Below, piece by piece: positions 9,768 to 19,855 of a DNA stretch of 64,000 nt (positions are counted from its first letter, which is position 1; every line of letters begins with the position of its first letter). The stretch comes from Diplonema japonicum (taxonomy: Eukaryota > Euglenozoa > Diplonemea > Diplonemida > Diplonemidae). The stretch covers positions 310,001-374,000 of the forward strand of contig OZ025655.1 in NCBI GenBank assembly GCA_964019335.1, written 5' to 3'. The translations under genes were made by a program, and so were the position numbers. Under the pieces are notes generated by a model. That model worked only from the letters and a program-made list of their open reading frames with translations. It made no database searches and was not told the origin of the DNA.

Positions 9768-11463
9768 TCAGCTTTCACTTTGCAGCCAAGGGTGTTCTAG
9801 CAGGACGCTGGCGGAGGGCCTGCTTTCCGGATCTATTTGGAAACACTTATCGAGGAAGTCAGCGAGGCCTTCGGGGATGTCTGTGGGTATCTCGGTAGGC
9901 TTGGTTCCCTGTGCGATCATCATCATCGCCTGCTGGGGGGAGCCCTGCGTGGGCCACGGGGGCTTGCCCGTGAGCATCTCGACGACAGTACACCCAGCAG
10001 ACCAAATGTCAGCTTTGCTGTCGTAGCCGTCAGGTCTCGAGATGACCTCTGGGGCCATCCAGTATGGGGTGCCTACCATAGTTCGCGCTGCCATTGCCTT
10101 CGCAACTAGTTTCTTCGATGCACCGAAGTCCGCAAGCTTCAGAATGCCTTTGTCTTGATCGACAAGAACGTTGTCCCCTTTAATGTCTCTGTGGATCACG
10201 CCCCTCCCGTGCAGGTACTCCAGCCCGCTCATGATGTCCCTTGTGTAGCCCCTTACCACTTCTACAGGCAGCATCTGGAACCTCTTCACCTGTGAGAAGT
10301 TCCTCATAGATACAGTGCATACCATAGACGACAGTGACCCACCCGTTACGAACTCCATGAAGATGTTGATGCATTCTTCCTTCTCGTTGTATTCGGCTCC
10401 CAAGAACTGTATTATTTGTGGTTTTATTCGTTTGAAGGCACACCTTGCACACATTGGGGTGGTCCAGCACGCGCATCACCCCCAGCTCTCGGTGAAGTGC
10501 CTTGATTTCCTTCTCCCAACCAACGTCAGGTTTTGCGGACAGCATGATCTGCTTCACTGCTACGAACGCACCTGTCGTGAGCAGGCCCTGGTACACCGTC
10601 CCGAAGGAGCCCCTGCCGAGCAAGGGGCCCTTGGTCCAGTTGATGAGGTTGTCCGTCTTCGTGAGGAAGGTCTTGAGGAGCTCTATCGACGTGCACTGGT
10701 GTGTCTTGATCGTCTGGTAGTTGGGAAGCGCTGCCGACTGCAGAAGCTCCTCTCGCGTCTTCCCCTTCGACCTTGCAGGCCCCGACGGCGGTGACGGTGG
10801 CAGCGGTGTCGTCCTCTCTGCCAGCTTCTGCTCCGCAAGATTTGCCCGTTGCTCCGCCTCCTTCGCCCGTTTCGTCAGCTCTTGCACCTGCTTCTGCGGG
10901 TCATCACCCGTCTTCTGGCCTTTCTTGCATCTCTTGCTCCCGCAGTGCACACAGAACGTCGCGCCTTTCGGGAACACCCATCCGCATCCACACGCAGGCT
11001 CCATCACCTCTTCTGTCTCCACCACCTGTCGCTTCATGGCGATCGTGCCGCCTCTCTGATGTCCGCATGAGCTGCAAAACTTAGCCTTCGGTGGTGCATA
11101 AGGCAACGCACATTGGCTGCACTGTGCCGGCGGCTCCGTACCAGTGGGTTGCGACGGTTGGTGTTTTGGAGTGTTAAACGCTACAGAGGGCTTCTTCTCT
11201 TTTTCTTTTTCTTTTTCTTTTTCTTTTTCCTTTTCCTTCTCTTTTGCTGTTTCCGAAGGCTGCTTCAGCGCACCAGGCGGCTTCCCACCGGTGCTCGGAC
11301 GCCTTGGCTGTTGGGGCCTGGGGTTTTGCTGTGCTGGGCGTCCACAGTTTTTACAGAACTTCGCGGAAGCGGGCCCCACGGCGCCGCAGGGACATTCTCG
11401 TGTATCGGCAGCGCTCATGCCGCCAACCTCTTGTGTTGTGTGATATAATGTTGCGGCTGGCAT
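9768..11463 (-). CDS. MAP3K-like Ser/Thr kinase with three N-terminal zinc ribbons, three exons
   Basis: Exons 10444-11463, 10323-10406 and 9768-10289; 541 residues. The introns are only 37 nt (GTGTGC...ACAG) and 33 nt (GTATGC...ACAG). Removing them restores HPNVCKFLGAEYNEKEE and GGSLSSMVKRFQMLP, the standard STE11/NPK1 pattern. The N-terminus has three double-Cys zinc-ribbon motifs (C24/C26...C37/C40 and two more, CSQC...CSSC and CGCG...CVHC), with a Lys-Glu repeat between the first two, then a short coiled coil. The kinase domain is complete: GRGSFGTVYQG loop, VAVKQI lysine, HRDIKGDN, LADFGASKK, GTPYWMAPEV. It should phosphorylate Ser/Thr in a MAPK-type cascade. The start is the ATG giving MPAATLY; an in-frame ATG nine codons upstream would add poly-Phe. 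The zinc-ribbon fusion is unusual. Confidence 0.9.
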
Positions 11464-11511
11464 GTCGAAGAAAAAAAAAGAGAAGAACAAATACTACTAC
11501 CACGGAAGTGG

Positions 11512-12129
11512 TTAACGCGTTTCTCGGAGAAGTGCGAGGGGGTGGGGCTGCAGGGGGGTCATCTTGCCAGGGAGGGGCGACGGCCGCTTGCGGAGGTCGA
11601 GGGAGTAGTTCCGCGGGCGCGGGGTGCTGTAGAGAGGGAGCGCACGGACGAAGGATACCTCTGCGTCAGACACACGCGGGGGGTCGGGGAGCGGTGGGGT
11701 CACCTTCTTCGTCTTGGTCATCCGCAGATGAGAGGTGAGTGTGTGGTGCACAGGAAGCCACGAGTCCTTGGGTCTGCACCTTCGGAGGTTAACAATCGGC
11801 TCGCAGGGGCTTTCTGGTCGGAGCGCAGCATGTGCCTTCAGTTCTCGCAGATCGCATTCCCACTTCAAGCTGAATAGCCTGCCATGTAGATCCTTCCTCT
11901 TCCGCTTCTCCCATGTCCTTCTCATGCAGTCTTTCCTCTCTATCTGCTCCAGTATCAGTAGCCTTAGCCGGTCCCTCTCTTTGCTAACCCCTTTGTCCGG
12001 AAGCTCCGCAAGCACCGGACTCTTGCAGCATTTCCTGCCCCCTCCCACAGGGCTGAACTGTTCTACAACCTCTTGAACGACTGTTTGCATCATCTTTTTC
12101 TTTTCCTGCCCCGTCTTTCTTTTAAACAT
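11512..12129 (-). CDS. Unrecognised basic protein, 205 aa
   Basis: A 205-residue Arg/Lys-rich open frame with normal coding composition. It has a helix-prone charged stretch in the first half (RLRLLILEQIERKD...EKRKRKD) and a Pro-rich C-terminal third. No domain, signal peptide or membrane segment is visible. The start is taken as the ATG giving MFKRKTGQ; an internal MMQTVV start 13 codons later is possible, and upstream in-frame codons are low complexity. It lies tightly between the kinase and the Ssf1 homologue on the same strand. It may be nuclear because it is basic, but that is a guess. Confidence 0.55.
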   Translation of the reverse strand: MFKRKTGQEKKKMMQTVVQEVVEQFSPVGGGRKCCKSPVLAELPDKGVSKERDRLRLLILEQIERKDCMRRTWEKRKRKDLHGRLFSLKWECDLRELKAHAALRPESPCEPIVNLRRCRPKDSWLPVHHTLTSHLRMTKTKKVTPPLPDPPRVSDAEVSFVRALPLYSTPRPRNYSLDLRKRPSPLPGKMTPLQPHPLALLRETR

Positions 12130-12351
12130 AAGTAACCAGAAACTAAGAATGGAAAAATATAAGTATGATAATGTCGAAGTGAGGGGAGAAGAAAGGGGGG
12201 GGGGTGCTTTTTTTAAAAACAAAAGAAAAAGGGGAGAAAAAGGGGGAGGGGGTGATGGGCATTTTCTTTTCTTTCCTCAAAAGAAAAAGTGATAAAAAAA
12301 AATCTTGTGAAAAAAAAAAATCATGAAGGGAAGAGGGTAGTACTTGAAATC

Positions 12352-13805
12352 TCAGTTTTCGCCGAAAGTGTTTTCCGCCTTTTTCCATTGTTTGATTTGC
12401 TGCCTCTTTGCTCGGCTGACTGCTTTCCTTTTCTTGGGTGCCTCGAGCTGCTCTTCAGGGGGGAACTCGTTTTCACCAGCATCCTCCTCGTCTCCTTGTT
12501 CGTAGCCTTCGTTCTCTTCATCGTAATCCTCATCCATATCCTCGCCTTCAGCGGGTTCTTCAAAGTCCACCTTGCGCCTTTTAGTGTCTTGTTCAAAAGC
12601 TTCCTCATCACCAATGACCTCGAAATCTTCGTCCTCTTCACCTTTCTTCCTGTTGGCCTCCGCTTTTCTCTTTCTTTCCTCTTCTTTCTTCGTCTTCGCC
12701 TCGTCTTTCACAGCTTGCTTTTTTGCAACGTTGGAGTCCTGCTCCTTCTTTCGCATTCTGAGAAGTTATTCTTTTATTTTATTTTTTTTATTGTGTCATA
12801 CTGTTTGAGCCTGTCCCTCATCTTTACCCTCTTTGCAGTTTCAGCCGCTTCTTCTGGGGTCTTGGAGAAGAGTTTGTGGTAAATGGTCTCGCCCTCCCAG
12901 AACCCGGTTTCGACCTTTAATAGCGAAAGCGTCATACGGGGACCAATCTCCGTGAGTTTTATTTTCGTCTTGGTGCCGCTGGATAGTTTGCGGAACTTCT
13001 GTGCGATCTCCACCTCCTCCCCTTCACCGTCCGTGTCGGAGAGGTAGTCCCCACCCTTTTTATTTATTCATTTTTATTTATTCAAAAAAAAAAAAAATAC
13101 CTTTGTGAAGACGTCTTCAATGGCGCCGATTTCACCGAGTCTCTTGGGGACAATTCCTTTCGAGAGTTTCTTTGCTGCGGTGGACAGGCCTGCTGTCCTG
13201 GCAAGGATGCCGTAGTGTCGTATCTCCACCACATCGTGTTGCTTGTTGTAGTTCACGAGAACGATGCGGTGGCAGTGAGCTAGTTTGAAATTGTCGACTT
13301 GTATGTTAGGGAACATCCCTTGGATGGTGGTCATGATCAGCTTGTGATGGTTTGAAGTGTTGTTGAACTGGTTGAAGACGACGAGCGGCGGTTTTGCAAA
13401 GGAATTCGAGTCGCTGACGTTGTGCGGCCTGCGTGATTCCTTTTGTATGTCTGAGCGGAGCTTGAAAGACTCCAACCTGAAGGTCAACGTGGGCCCCTGA
13501 GGGGACTTCAAAATTTTGAAATTCGTGCCGGAGGGTGTGCAGGAGAACACATGGACCGTGCTGCAACCGAAGTGCTTTGCAAGGTCCTTCACGTCCTTGA
13601 TTTTGTTTTTTTTGACAATCTTCAGCTTGTCCGCTGTGAAGGGGAGCATCACCTCCCTCCATTCCCTCATCAGCGTGTTGACCTCGTTCCCCACCTTCCC
13701 CTTGCAGAACACCAAACTCTTGGGCGCATCAAGCTTTTTTTTTTCCTCCTCGAGCGAGATTTGATGAGTCCGCCTTTTGACTCGTTTCCCCTTCTTGTAC
13801 GGCAT
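12352..13805 (-). CDS. SSF1: Brix-domain ribosome biogenesis factor Ssf1/Peter Pan, three exons
   Basis: Exons 13101-13805, 12802-13055 and 12352-12757; 454 residues, close to yeast Ssf1 (about 453) and human PPAN (about 473). The introns are 45 nt (GTATTTTT, T-rich) and 44 nt (GTATGA...CTCAG). The second splits a Gln codon (CA|A). The protein has a basic N-terminus (PYKKGKRVKRR), a Brix domain over roughly residues 25-300 including LMREWREVMLPFTADKL and FVFxxxG-type core strands, IGPRMTLSLLKVE near the end of the domain, and an acidic Glu/Asp-rich then Lys-rich tail. In yeast this protein acts in the nucleolus in 27S pre-rRNA processing for the 60S subunit. The frames of all three exons match the family only after splicing. 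Confidence 0.93.
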
Positions 13806-14318
13806 TTTTTTTTTTTTTTTTTGTATACTGACACATGATGTGGAACAGGGGGCTGGGGGGGGGGGGGGGGGGGGGGGAGGGCAAAGAAGAAAGAATAAAC
13901 ACTATTTGTTGATATTTCGTTTAAAGAAAGTACGGAAAGACAAAAAGAAGAAGAAGAAGAAGAAGAAGAAAAGAAAGACAAAAAAAGGAACTGGCTGTTG
14001 CTGCAGTTCCTTCCCCCCCTTTTCTTTTTCTTTTGTAGACAAAGTGTAAAGACTCGTTCTTGAATGAAACGAGCTTACCCTGTCTAAAGAAAAAAAGAGA
14101 AAAAAACAGCTTACTAAGTAAACACAGCACGAGATGCAAAGCGTTGTTGTGTAACCTTTTATGGAGATCCACTCATTGCTTTCTTTTCTTTATGGATCGG
14201 AAATGACAACAGGAGAGAGAGAGAGAGAAAAACAAAACAGGCTTTCCTTAGGATTGAGAATTTATTTTCTTGTGGTTTATTACGTTTCCCCTTCTGCTTA
14301 CTTTCATATTCTAGAACA
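13806..14318. other. Intergenic with poly(G) and (GAA)n runs
   Basis: Contains poly(T) adjoining the Ssf1 start, a G run near 13857-13877, a (GAA)n tract near 13945-13970 and a short (GA)n near 14213-14227. No gene is supported. Confidence 0.6.
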
Positions 14319-14346
14319 ATTTTTAAAGGGTAGAGTCTTAACTCGA

Positions 14347-14610
14347 CCCCTAAGTTTCTGAAACGCTCAAATTCCGCCCCCTAGATTTCCAAAATGCTCA
14401 AAGTCCACCCCCTAGGTTTCCGAAATGCTCAAAGTCCACCCCCTAAGTCTTCAAAACGCTCAAATCCCGCCCCCTAAGTTTCCAAAGTGTTCAAAGTCCG
14501 CCCCCTCAGGTTTTCAAATGCCCTAACTAGGCCCCTACGGTGGGAAACCGCTCAAAGTCAACCCCTTAGTTTTCAAAATGCTCAAAAAAAACCCCCTATT
14601 AATGCTCAAC
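14347..14610 (+). repeat. Left arm: nine 30-31 bp tandem units
   Basis: Unit starts (CCCCT) fall at 14347, 14378, 14409, 14440, 14471, 14502, 14532, 14562 and 14593. Each unit carries ATGCTCAAAGTCC or a close variant. The units are adjacent, with no spacers. Confidence 0.88.
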
Positions 14611-14741
14611 AAGGTTGTGCGCATGCATGTTCCTTAACAATAGGCAACTTGAAAGGAAAAGAAAAAGACAGCCCGGGTAACCAAGGCTACTTCTTAGAGG
14701 GCTGCGTCGAAGGTGTCTTCCTGTGTAAAAGATTACAGCAT

Positions 14742-15240
14742 TTAAAAGAAAACCTTTGCTTCTTCTTGGAGGATCAGGAGAGGTTGGTGCACGTCGAAAT
14801 CTTGTGGCCAAGAACACCGCAACGACTGCAGGCATTCTTCCTTTCGCTCTTGCTGGGGATCCTCTTCTTTTTCCTCCCTACACCTTTCTTGAAAATGGGC
14901 GGTAAAGTGCCGTCTTCGGCCCAGGTATTTTGGGCTGGAGGGAGGAGGATACCCGCGTATGCAAGCCGATGAAAGCCACATCGAAGAAATGGGGCAACCA
15001 TGCCAAGAACATCGATGCTCTCTTTTGAGCAGGCTGTACAGAGATGCGCAAGGAAGCCCTTCTCTCCTGAAGAGAGGGCAAGAGCAGCTCTGCTTTAGCG
15101 TCACGATGAACGTCCCTCTGAGGTCGACTTGGTGCTTCCCGTCGGTGTAAACTCCAAAACAGCAGGTGGGGAAGTGCAAGTCAGCCCATTTGGTGGGGTC
15201 AATGGCTCTCAGGTACTCTGCCACTTCTTCATCGAACTAT
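14742..15240 (-). pseudogene. MULE transposase C-terminal fragment, frameshifted
   Basis: Two overlapping minus-strand frames carry a SWIM-like zinc finger (frame ending 14742) and a CCHC zinc knuckle (frame 14774-15001). In intact MULE transposases these lie in one protein behind an RNase H-like DDE domain. Here a frameshift separates them, the SWIM His is replaced by Ser, and the upstream part is cut off at a poly(A) run (15241-15262). It cannot encode an active transposase. Confidence 0.65.
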
Positions 15241-15324
15241 AAAAAAAAAAAAAAAAAAAAAAAGAAAGAAATAAATATAATGATGGGGAAAAGAGCTGTA
15301 GGAAATGTTGGGGTGAAAAAATGT

Positions 15325-15641
15325 TGTTGAGCATTTATGAAACATCGGGGGCCCAGGTTGGGCATTTTCGAAACCTAGGGGTCCGGATTTGAACATTTTG
15401 AAAACCAAGGGGGTCTACTTTGAGCATTTATGAAACTAAGGGGACCGAATTCACGCATTTTAAAACTTAGGGTTTAGTATGAGTTTTTTTGAAGATTTGG
15501 GGTACTACAGAGATTTAAGAAACCTTGGGGACCGGATCAGAAATCTTTTCCTCCTTAAAGATAGACCTTGAACATTTCTCAAACTAAGGGGGTGGATTTT
15601 GAGCATTTCTCGAACTTAGGGGTCAAGTTAGAAGTTTTCTC
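15325..15641 (-). repeat. Right arm: inverted copies of the 31-bp units
   Basis: Units read GAGCATTTNNGAAACNNAGGGG on the plus strand at about 31-bp spacing, the inverse complement of the left arm. The middle units are more diverged. Confidence 0.85.
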
Positions 15642-15650
15642 ATTTTTAAA

Positions 15651-16083
15651 TTTAAAAAAAAAAAAATGAATGTACGTATCTTCTTTCTCCCCTCCTGCAA
15701 ACATTCTTTTTTTTCCCTGCCCTTTTTGCTGTATCAGAAGCTGTCATGTTTGCAGGAGCCGTGCACAGGAAAGCCTGAAGAAAGAAAGAAAGAAAGAAAG
15801 AAGTTTTTTTTTTAAAAAAAAAACATAAAAAGCTTCCTTTTTCAGAGTGGGACTGAGCAGCCACCACATCGGGCCAACATCTCCTGCCCCTCCGCCCCTT
15901 TAAGGGGACTAGAATGCTATGAATATGTTATTGTTTGTTCCCCCCCTTCCTAAAGGGCAAACGGGAAAAAAAAAAATATAGGTACACCGCAAAAAAAAAA
16001 AACACACAGGATTGAGAAGGGGGGGGGGGGGGGGAGACACAAACAAACAAACAAAAAAATAAAACAATACACCCTCGCTTACC
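15651..16083. other. Intergenic, low complexity
   Basis: Contains an (AAAG)n run near 15778-15802, poly(A) tracts and a poly(G) run near 16018-16034. No gene seen. Confidence 0.6.
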
Positions 16084-16150
16084 TCATGTACCACTTCCAT
16101 CGGCAACACCAATCGTCGTCATGATGGTACCACAGATGGTGAATGTGATT

Positions 16151-16189
<39 letters not shown>

Positions 16190-17582
16190 AAAACAAACAA
16201 TTTTCTTCCTCCCCCCCACCACCCCATTCTTTCCACATACCGCAAACGACCAAGATGTACGAAATAATAAGGTTTGGCTTCTCGGGGAACAGGTTCGTAT
16301 CTTGAGAAAGTTTAATCAACAGAAGCCCGGGGAACGTAAGAATCAGAAAAACACCAAAAAGCGAACCGCTGAAATCCAAGATCACACCAATGCTGTCAGT
16401 GGCAATGGCCAGCCCGACAGAGCACGCGACTATAACGGTGGACTGAAAAATCAACTGGATCCACGGAACAGCCTCGATGTCCCTGTTCAAGAAAAGGTTC
16501 ACTGAACGCCTGCAAGCAATACAAATCAACGGGTATACAAACGCAAAATGCATAAACATCCCCAACCGCGCCACGTTGACGATGGTATCGTCCGCACCAA
16601 ACTGATGCGCGCTGGACCCGCTGCTGCTCTCAGAACTATTGCTGCCATCATCGTCACTTCCATCGTATTGTAGAATGTAAGACGGGACATCCTTCCCGAA
16701 ATGGAGATAACCCGCATAAGCGATTATGGTGTATGTCACACAGATAATCCCGATCGAGGTGAGGATGATGTTCGTCATCTTCTTCGGTGTTCTGTCTTTC
16801 AAATCCTCGTAAAAAACAGGAATGTTGTAGTGGCACCCGAACGAAACAGAAAACAACGGGATGGCCTTGAAGATGTCGGTACCCCAGTCAAACGCTTCAA
16901 CAGAAGAATCGACACTCGGCCGGCCGGACTCTGGTTTGAACAAACGGAAGACAACGACAAACAGGACATACATTATAGTTAGAAATGCAAGACATGATGT
17001 GAACTTCAGTTCAGCGAGGTTACGAGCGGACGATGCAATTGCAAAGAGAATACCTGCTATGGAAGTCCAGGTTATACGGGATTGCCAGATCCCATCAAGG
17101 TCCAACCAATCCTTTGCCAACGGTGCTAAAGATGTTCCTGTGACAGAGGCGTACGCCACGCAGCACCCGAATGTGTAAAAAACAATCACTGCTTCGACAA
17201 CTTTTCCCATTTTTGCCCCGTAGGCGCGTATCATCATTGCCTTGTAAGAGAAAGCGTCGGGTTCGTTGTTCATGTGTAAGCGGTGCGAGCATGTCATTAA
17301 GATCCACATTGCGTAGCCGCTGAGCCCGCCGACTGCATATAATAGTATAGTTCCCAGAACGAACCCTGTGTTTGCAAAGGCGAAGGGCAGCGCGAGGACG
17401 CCGCCGCCTACAACGTTTGACAGGATATTGAATATGGTCCCCCACACGGTGCCCGTCTGCTCGTGTCTCACAGCATCGGAGAGCGTTTCCGCGAGGCTGC
17501 CTCTTCTCCTGTTTCCTTGTATATCGTCGTCTTCCTCTTTGAGAAGATCCTGCCTTTCCATGTCTCTATCTTCCATATTCAT
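16084..17582 (-). CDS. AVT/SLC38-type amino-acid transporter, two exons
   Basis: Exons 16241-17582 and 16084-16151; 469 residues. The 89-nt intron (GTATGTGG...AAG) has about 36 consecutive A on the coding strand directly before the 3' splice site. Splicing restores the last membrane helix (IISYILVVCGITFTICGTIM) in place of a poly-Lys tail. The acidic N-terminus is followed by about 11 membrane segments, starting with the family's GTIFNILSNVVGGGVLALPFA helix. Residues PLFSVSFGCHYNIPVFYEDL match the conserved TM6-7 region of AVT proteins. A Ser-rich loop with Asn-Ser-Ser lies before the last helices. It likely moves neutral amino acids by proton coupling across a vacuolar/lysosomal or plasma membrane. 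The start is the ATG giving MNMEDRD. Confidence 0.9.
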
Positions 17583-17954
17583 ATATTATTTCCCCCCCCC
17601 CTTTCTCTTCTTTTTTTAAGTTTGTTTAGGATACCCTCGACGTTTTTATGTTTTTTCTGGGGGGGGGGGGGCTAATGCAAAACCTCGATGGGTCAACGCA
17701 TCATCCCCCTTTGCTTTTCTAAATAAGGTCGTCAGGGGGACTGGTCCTACCACCTACATACTGGCCTGGGCTGCATTTCTGCATCTTTGTACTCCCTTGC
17801 TAGCCATGTGTTACCCCTGGAAGAAGATGCACGTTTGTGCCTTCGAACTACTCTACGAACCCATAGGTCGTATGAGACGACAAGCAGCAGAATCGGCTCG
17901 TTCGGGGCAAACCATGAGAATCGATGATTTTTTATAGCAAAAAGGAAGAAACAG

Positions 17955-18018
17955 GTATCCCGGGCACGGACCCTGGATAATCCCTGCCGGTTGCACAGCA
18001 ACAGCTAGACCACGAGGA
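17955..18018 (-). repeat. tRNA-like sequence with Pol III A and B boxes (pseudogene or SINE head)
   Basis: On the minus strand TGGTCTAGCTG (18002-18012) matches the A-box consensus, and GGTCCGTGCCC (17962-17972) matches 9 of 11 B-box positions at tRNA-like spacing. No acceptor stem closes, so it is not a working tRNA. It may be the head of a SINE. Confidence 0.35.
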
Positions 18019-18106
18019 AAAAAGCACTTCCAGGCAAACGTGGTGGTATGGAACAAGAAAAAGCAGGAGCTGTTACCCCATATGTAAAAAAAAAACTTCT
18101 TCCCTA

Positions 18107-18183
18107 GAAAAACTCCCGGACGGAAAAATGCCCGGGTTTTCTTTTTTTTTTTTTTTTTTTTTTTTGGTGTCCGGGAGTTTTTC
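18107..18183. repeat. Perfect 15-bp inverted repeat, 47-nt loop
   Basis: GAAAAACTCCCGGAC at 18107-18121 and its exact complement at 18169-18183 flank a T-rich loop. Could be a MITE remnant or an RNA hairpin. Confidence 0.7.
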
Positions 18184-19822
18184 CGTCCGACATTATTCGG
18201 TTTACAGTATGTGAAAAAAAAAAAAAAAAAAAAGAATAGAGAGGAAAAAGAGAGGGGGAAAAAAAAATGAAAAGAAGGAAAAAAAAAAAGAAAAAGAAAA
18301 AAGGAAACAAGAAATGGAGAAAGGGAAAAAAAATAAAGGGAGGGAGGGGGGTAAAAAAATATTATAATAGTGGGGGGGGTGTCGTGACAAGAAATGAGAA
18401 AAGTAGGGGGGGGGGGTGAACCTTTTTTAATTTCTTTCTTTTTTTCTCAAGGGCCTTGGTCCCCATAATCGTTTCAATGTCCTCCAACTGGCTTGTTTCC
18501 TGTCATCTGTTCCATTTTGCCCAATTCTTAAGAAAGGGGCAAGGGGAGTACAGAAAAAAAAGCATCTGAGGATCAAAATTACGTAGGTTACCTTGAAAAA
18601 GGGGGACAGGGAGGCGGCCTATGAGAAAAATGAAGACATAATATTTCTTATATAAAAAAAAAGGTATGGGGGGTTTGATTTTGTTCAATTTTCTTTTTTT
18701 TTTTTTTTAAACCGGGTTCCCTAAGAAGGGGACAGCTTTTGTTTTCTTTTTTTTTTTCAAAGATCCTTGTTCTTATCTGGGCCTAGCACTAATGCATCTC
18801 ACCACATAAGAAAAGGAAGATTGGTTGCGATAATTGTGTTGACTTTTTTTTTCTTTTTTTTTGTGTGTTTTCTTTAAAGGTTATAAAGATAACTTCCTAC
18901 CCTGTTGCTTCTCCGTTTCTTTTTTTTTTTTTTTCCCTCTTTCTATTTCGCCCTTATCGTCATCTACTTCTGCTCCCTTCCTAAAAAAAAACAAAAAAAA
19001 AAAACACAGACCTTGTGAGGAGTTTTTTAAAAACAAAATCTTTTTTTTTTGGCGAATCATCATCGTGCCAGTAAAAGCAGACGGGCCAATAACAACAACA
19101 ACAATTTAAAAAAAAAAAAAAAACAGCCTTTTTTTTCATGGAAGGGGAGCAGGAATCAGGAGAGAAGAAAGGGAGAATATGATAGGGAGGGGGCAGGGGG
19201 GAAATAAAAATGGTGACATTTTCTTTTTTGTTTTTTTTTTTTTTTTTTTTTTTTCTTTTTTTTTTTACTTTTTCCTTTTTTTTGTTGAGAATATTATTAC
19301 CTTTGATGCACCAGTTTAGGAAAATAGTGGGGGGGGGGACCATTCAGGAATACAGTGATTATAGTAAGCTAATACTTTGCCAATTCCTTTTCCTCTTTGT
19401 TTTGGATTTTATTTGCTGGGTCGTATTCCTTATCATTTTCTTTTTTTTTGGGTGCACGGGTCGAAAAAAAAATAATTTAAAATAAAAATAAAAAATGAGG
19501 GGGGAGGGGGGTGGATGTGGAAAGTAAAATATTGCTTTCCTTTCTTCCTAGGTACTTTTCTTTATTTCCCTATTTCCTTTTTCTCTTTTAAAAGTAATCA
19601 ATCAAGTTAAAAGGAACGGGGGGGGGGGGGGGGACCCAAACTTCTCGTTTTGCTTTCTCTCAAAGAGAGGGCCTGGAAAGACGTTCTTATATAAAAGAGC
19701 TCTTTTGTTCATAAAGGGGAGGGGGAGGCTTCGAATTCTAGTCGAGAAAAAAAAATAGTAAAAAGAAAATAAAACGGGGGGATAAATAACACAAATGAGG
19801 GACTATTCCCTCTTGGTTTTTC

Positions 19823-19855
<33 letters not shown>

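Larger units (their letters stand above)
14319..15650. mobile_element. Decayed Mutator-like (MULE) transposon with 31-bp-repeat inverted arms
   Basis: The element runs 14328-15641 and is flanked by identical 9-bp direct repeats (ATTTTTAAA at 14319-14327 and 15642-15650), the target-duplication length typical of MULEs. The left arm (14328 to about 14610) contains nine 30-31 bp units of the form CCCCCTAAGTTTCCAAAATG CTCAAAGTCCG. The right arm (about 15325-15641) contains the inverse complement of the same units, also at 31-bp spacing. The first unit starts exactly 19 nt inside each end. The interior encodes on the minus strand a SWIM-like zinc finger (CSC...GLPCASL, 15048-15086; the usual His is Ser) and, in another frame, a CCHC knuckle (CSRCGVLGHKISTC, 14789-14830). 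Both are C-terminal hallmarks of MULE transposases. The catalytic DDE part is missing, so the copy is non-autonomous. Confidence 0.78.

Noticed and set aside
14347-14610. 31-bp repeats as a CRISPR-like array
   Set aside because: The units are adjacent with no unique spacers, the genome is eukaryotic, and the array is one arm of an inverted pair with transposon features.
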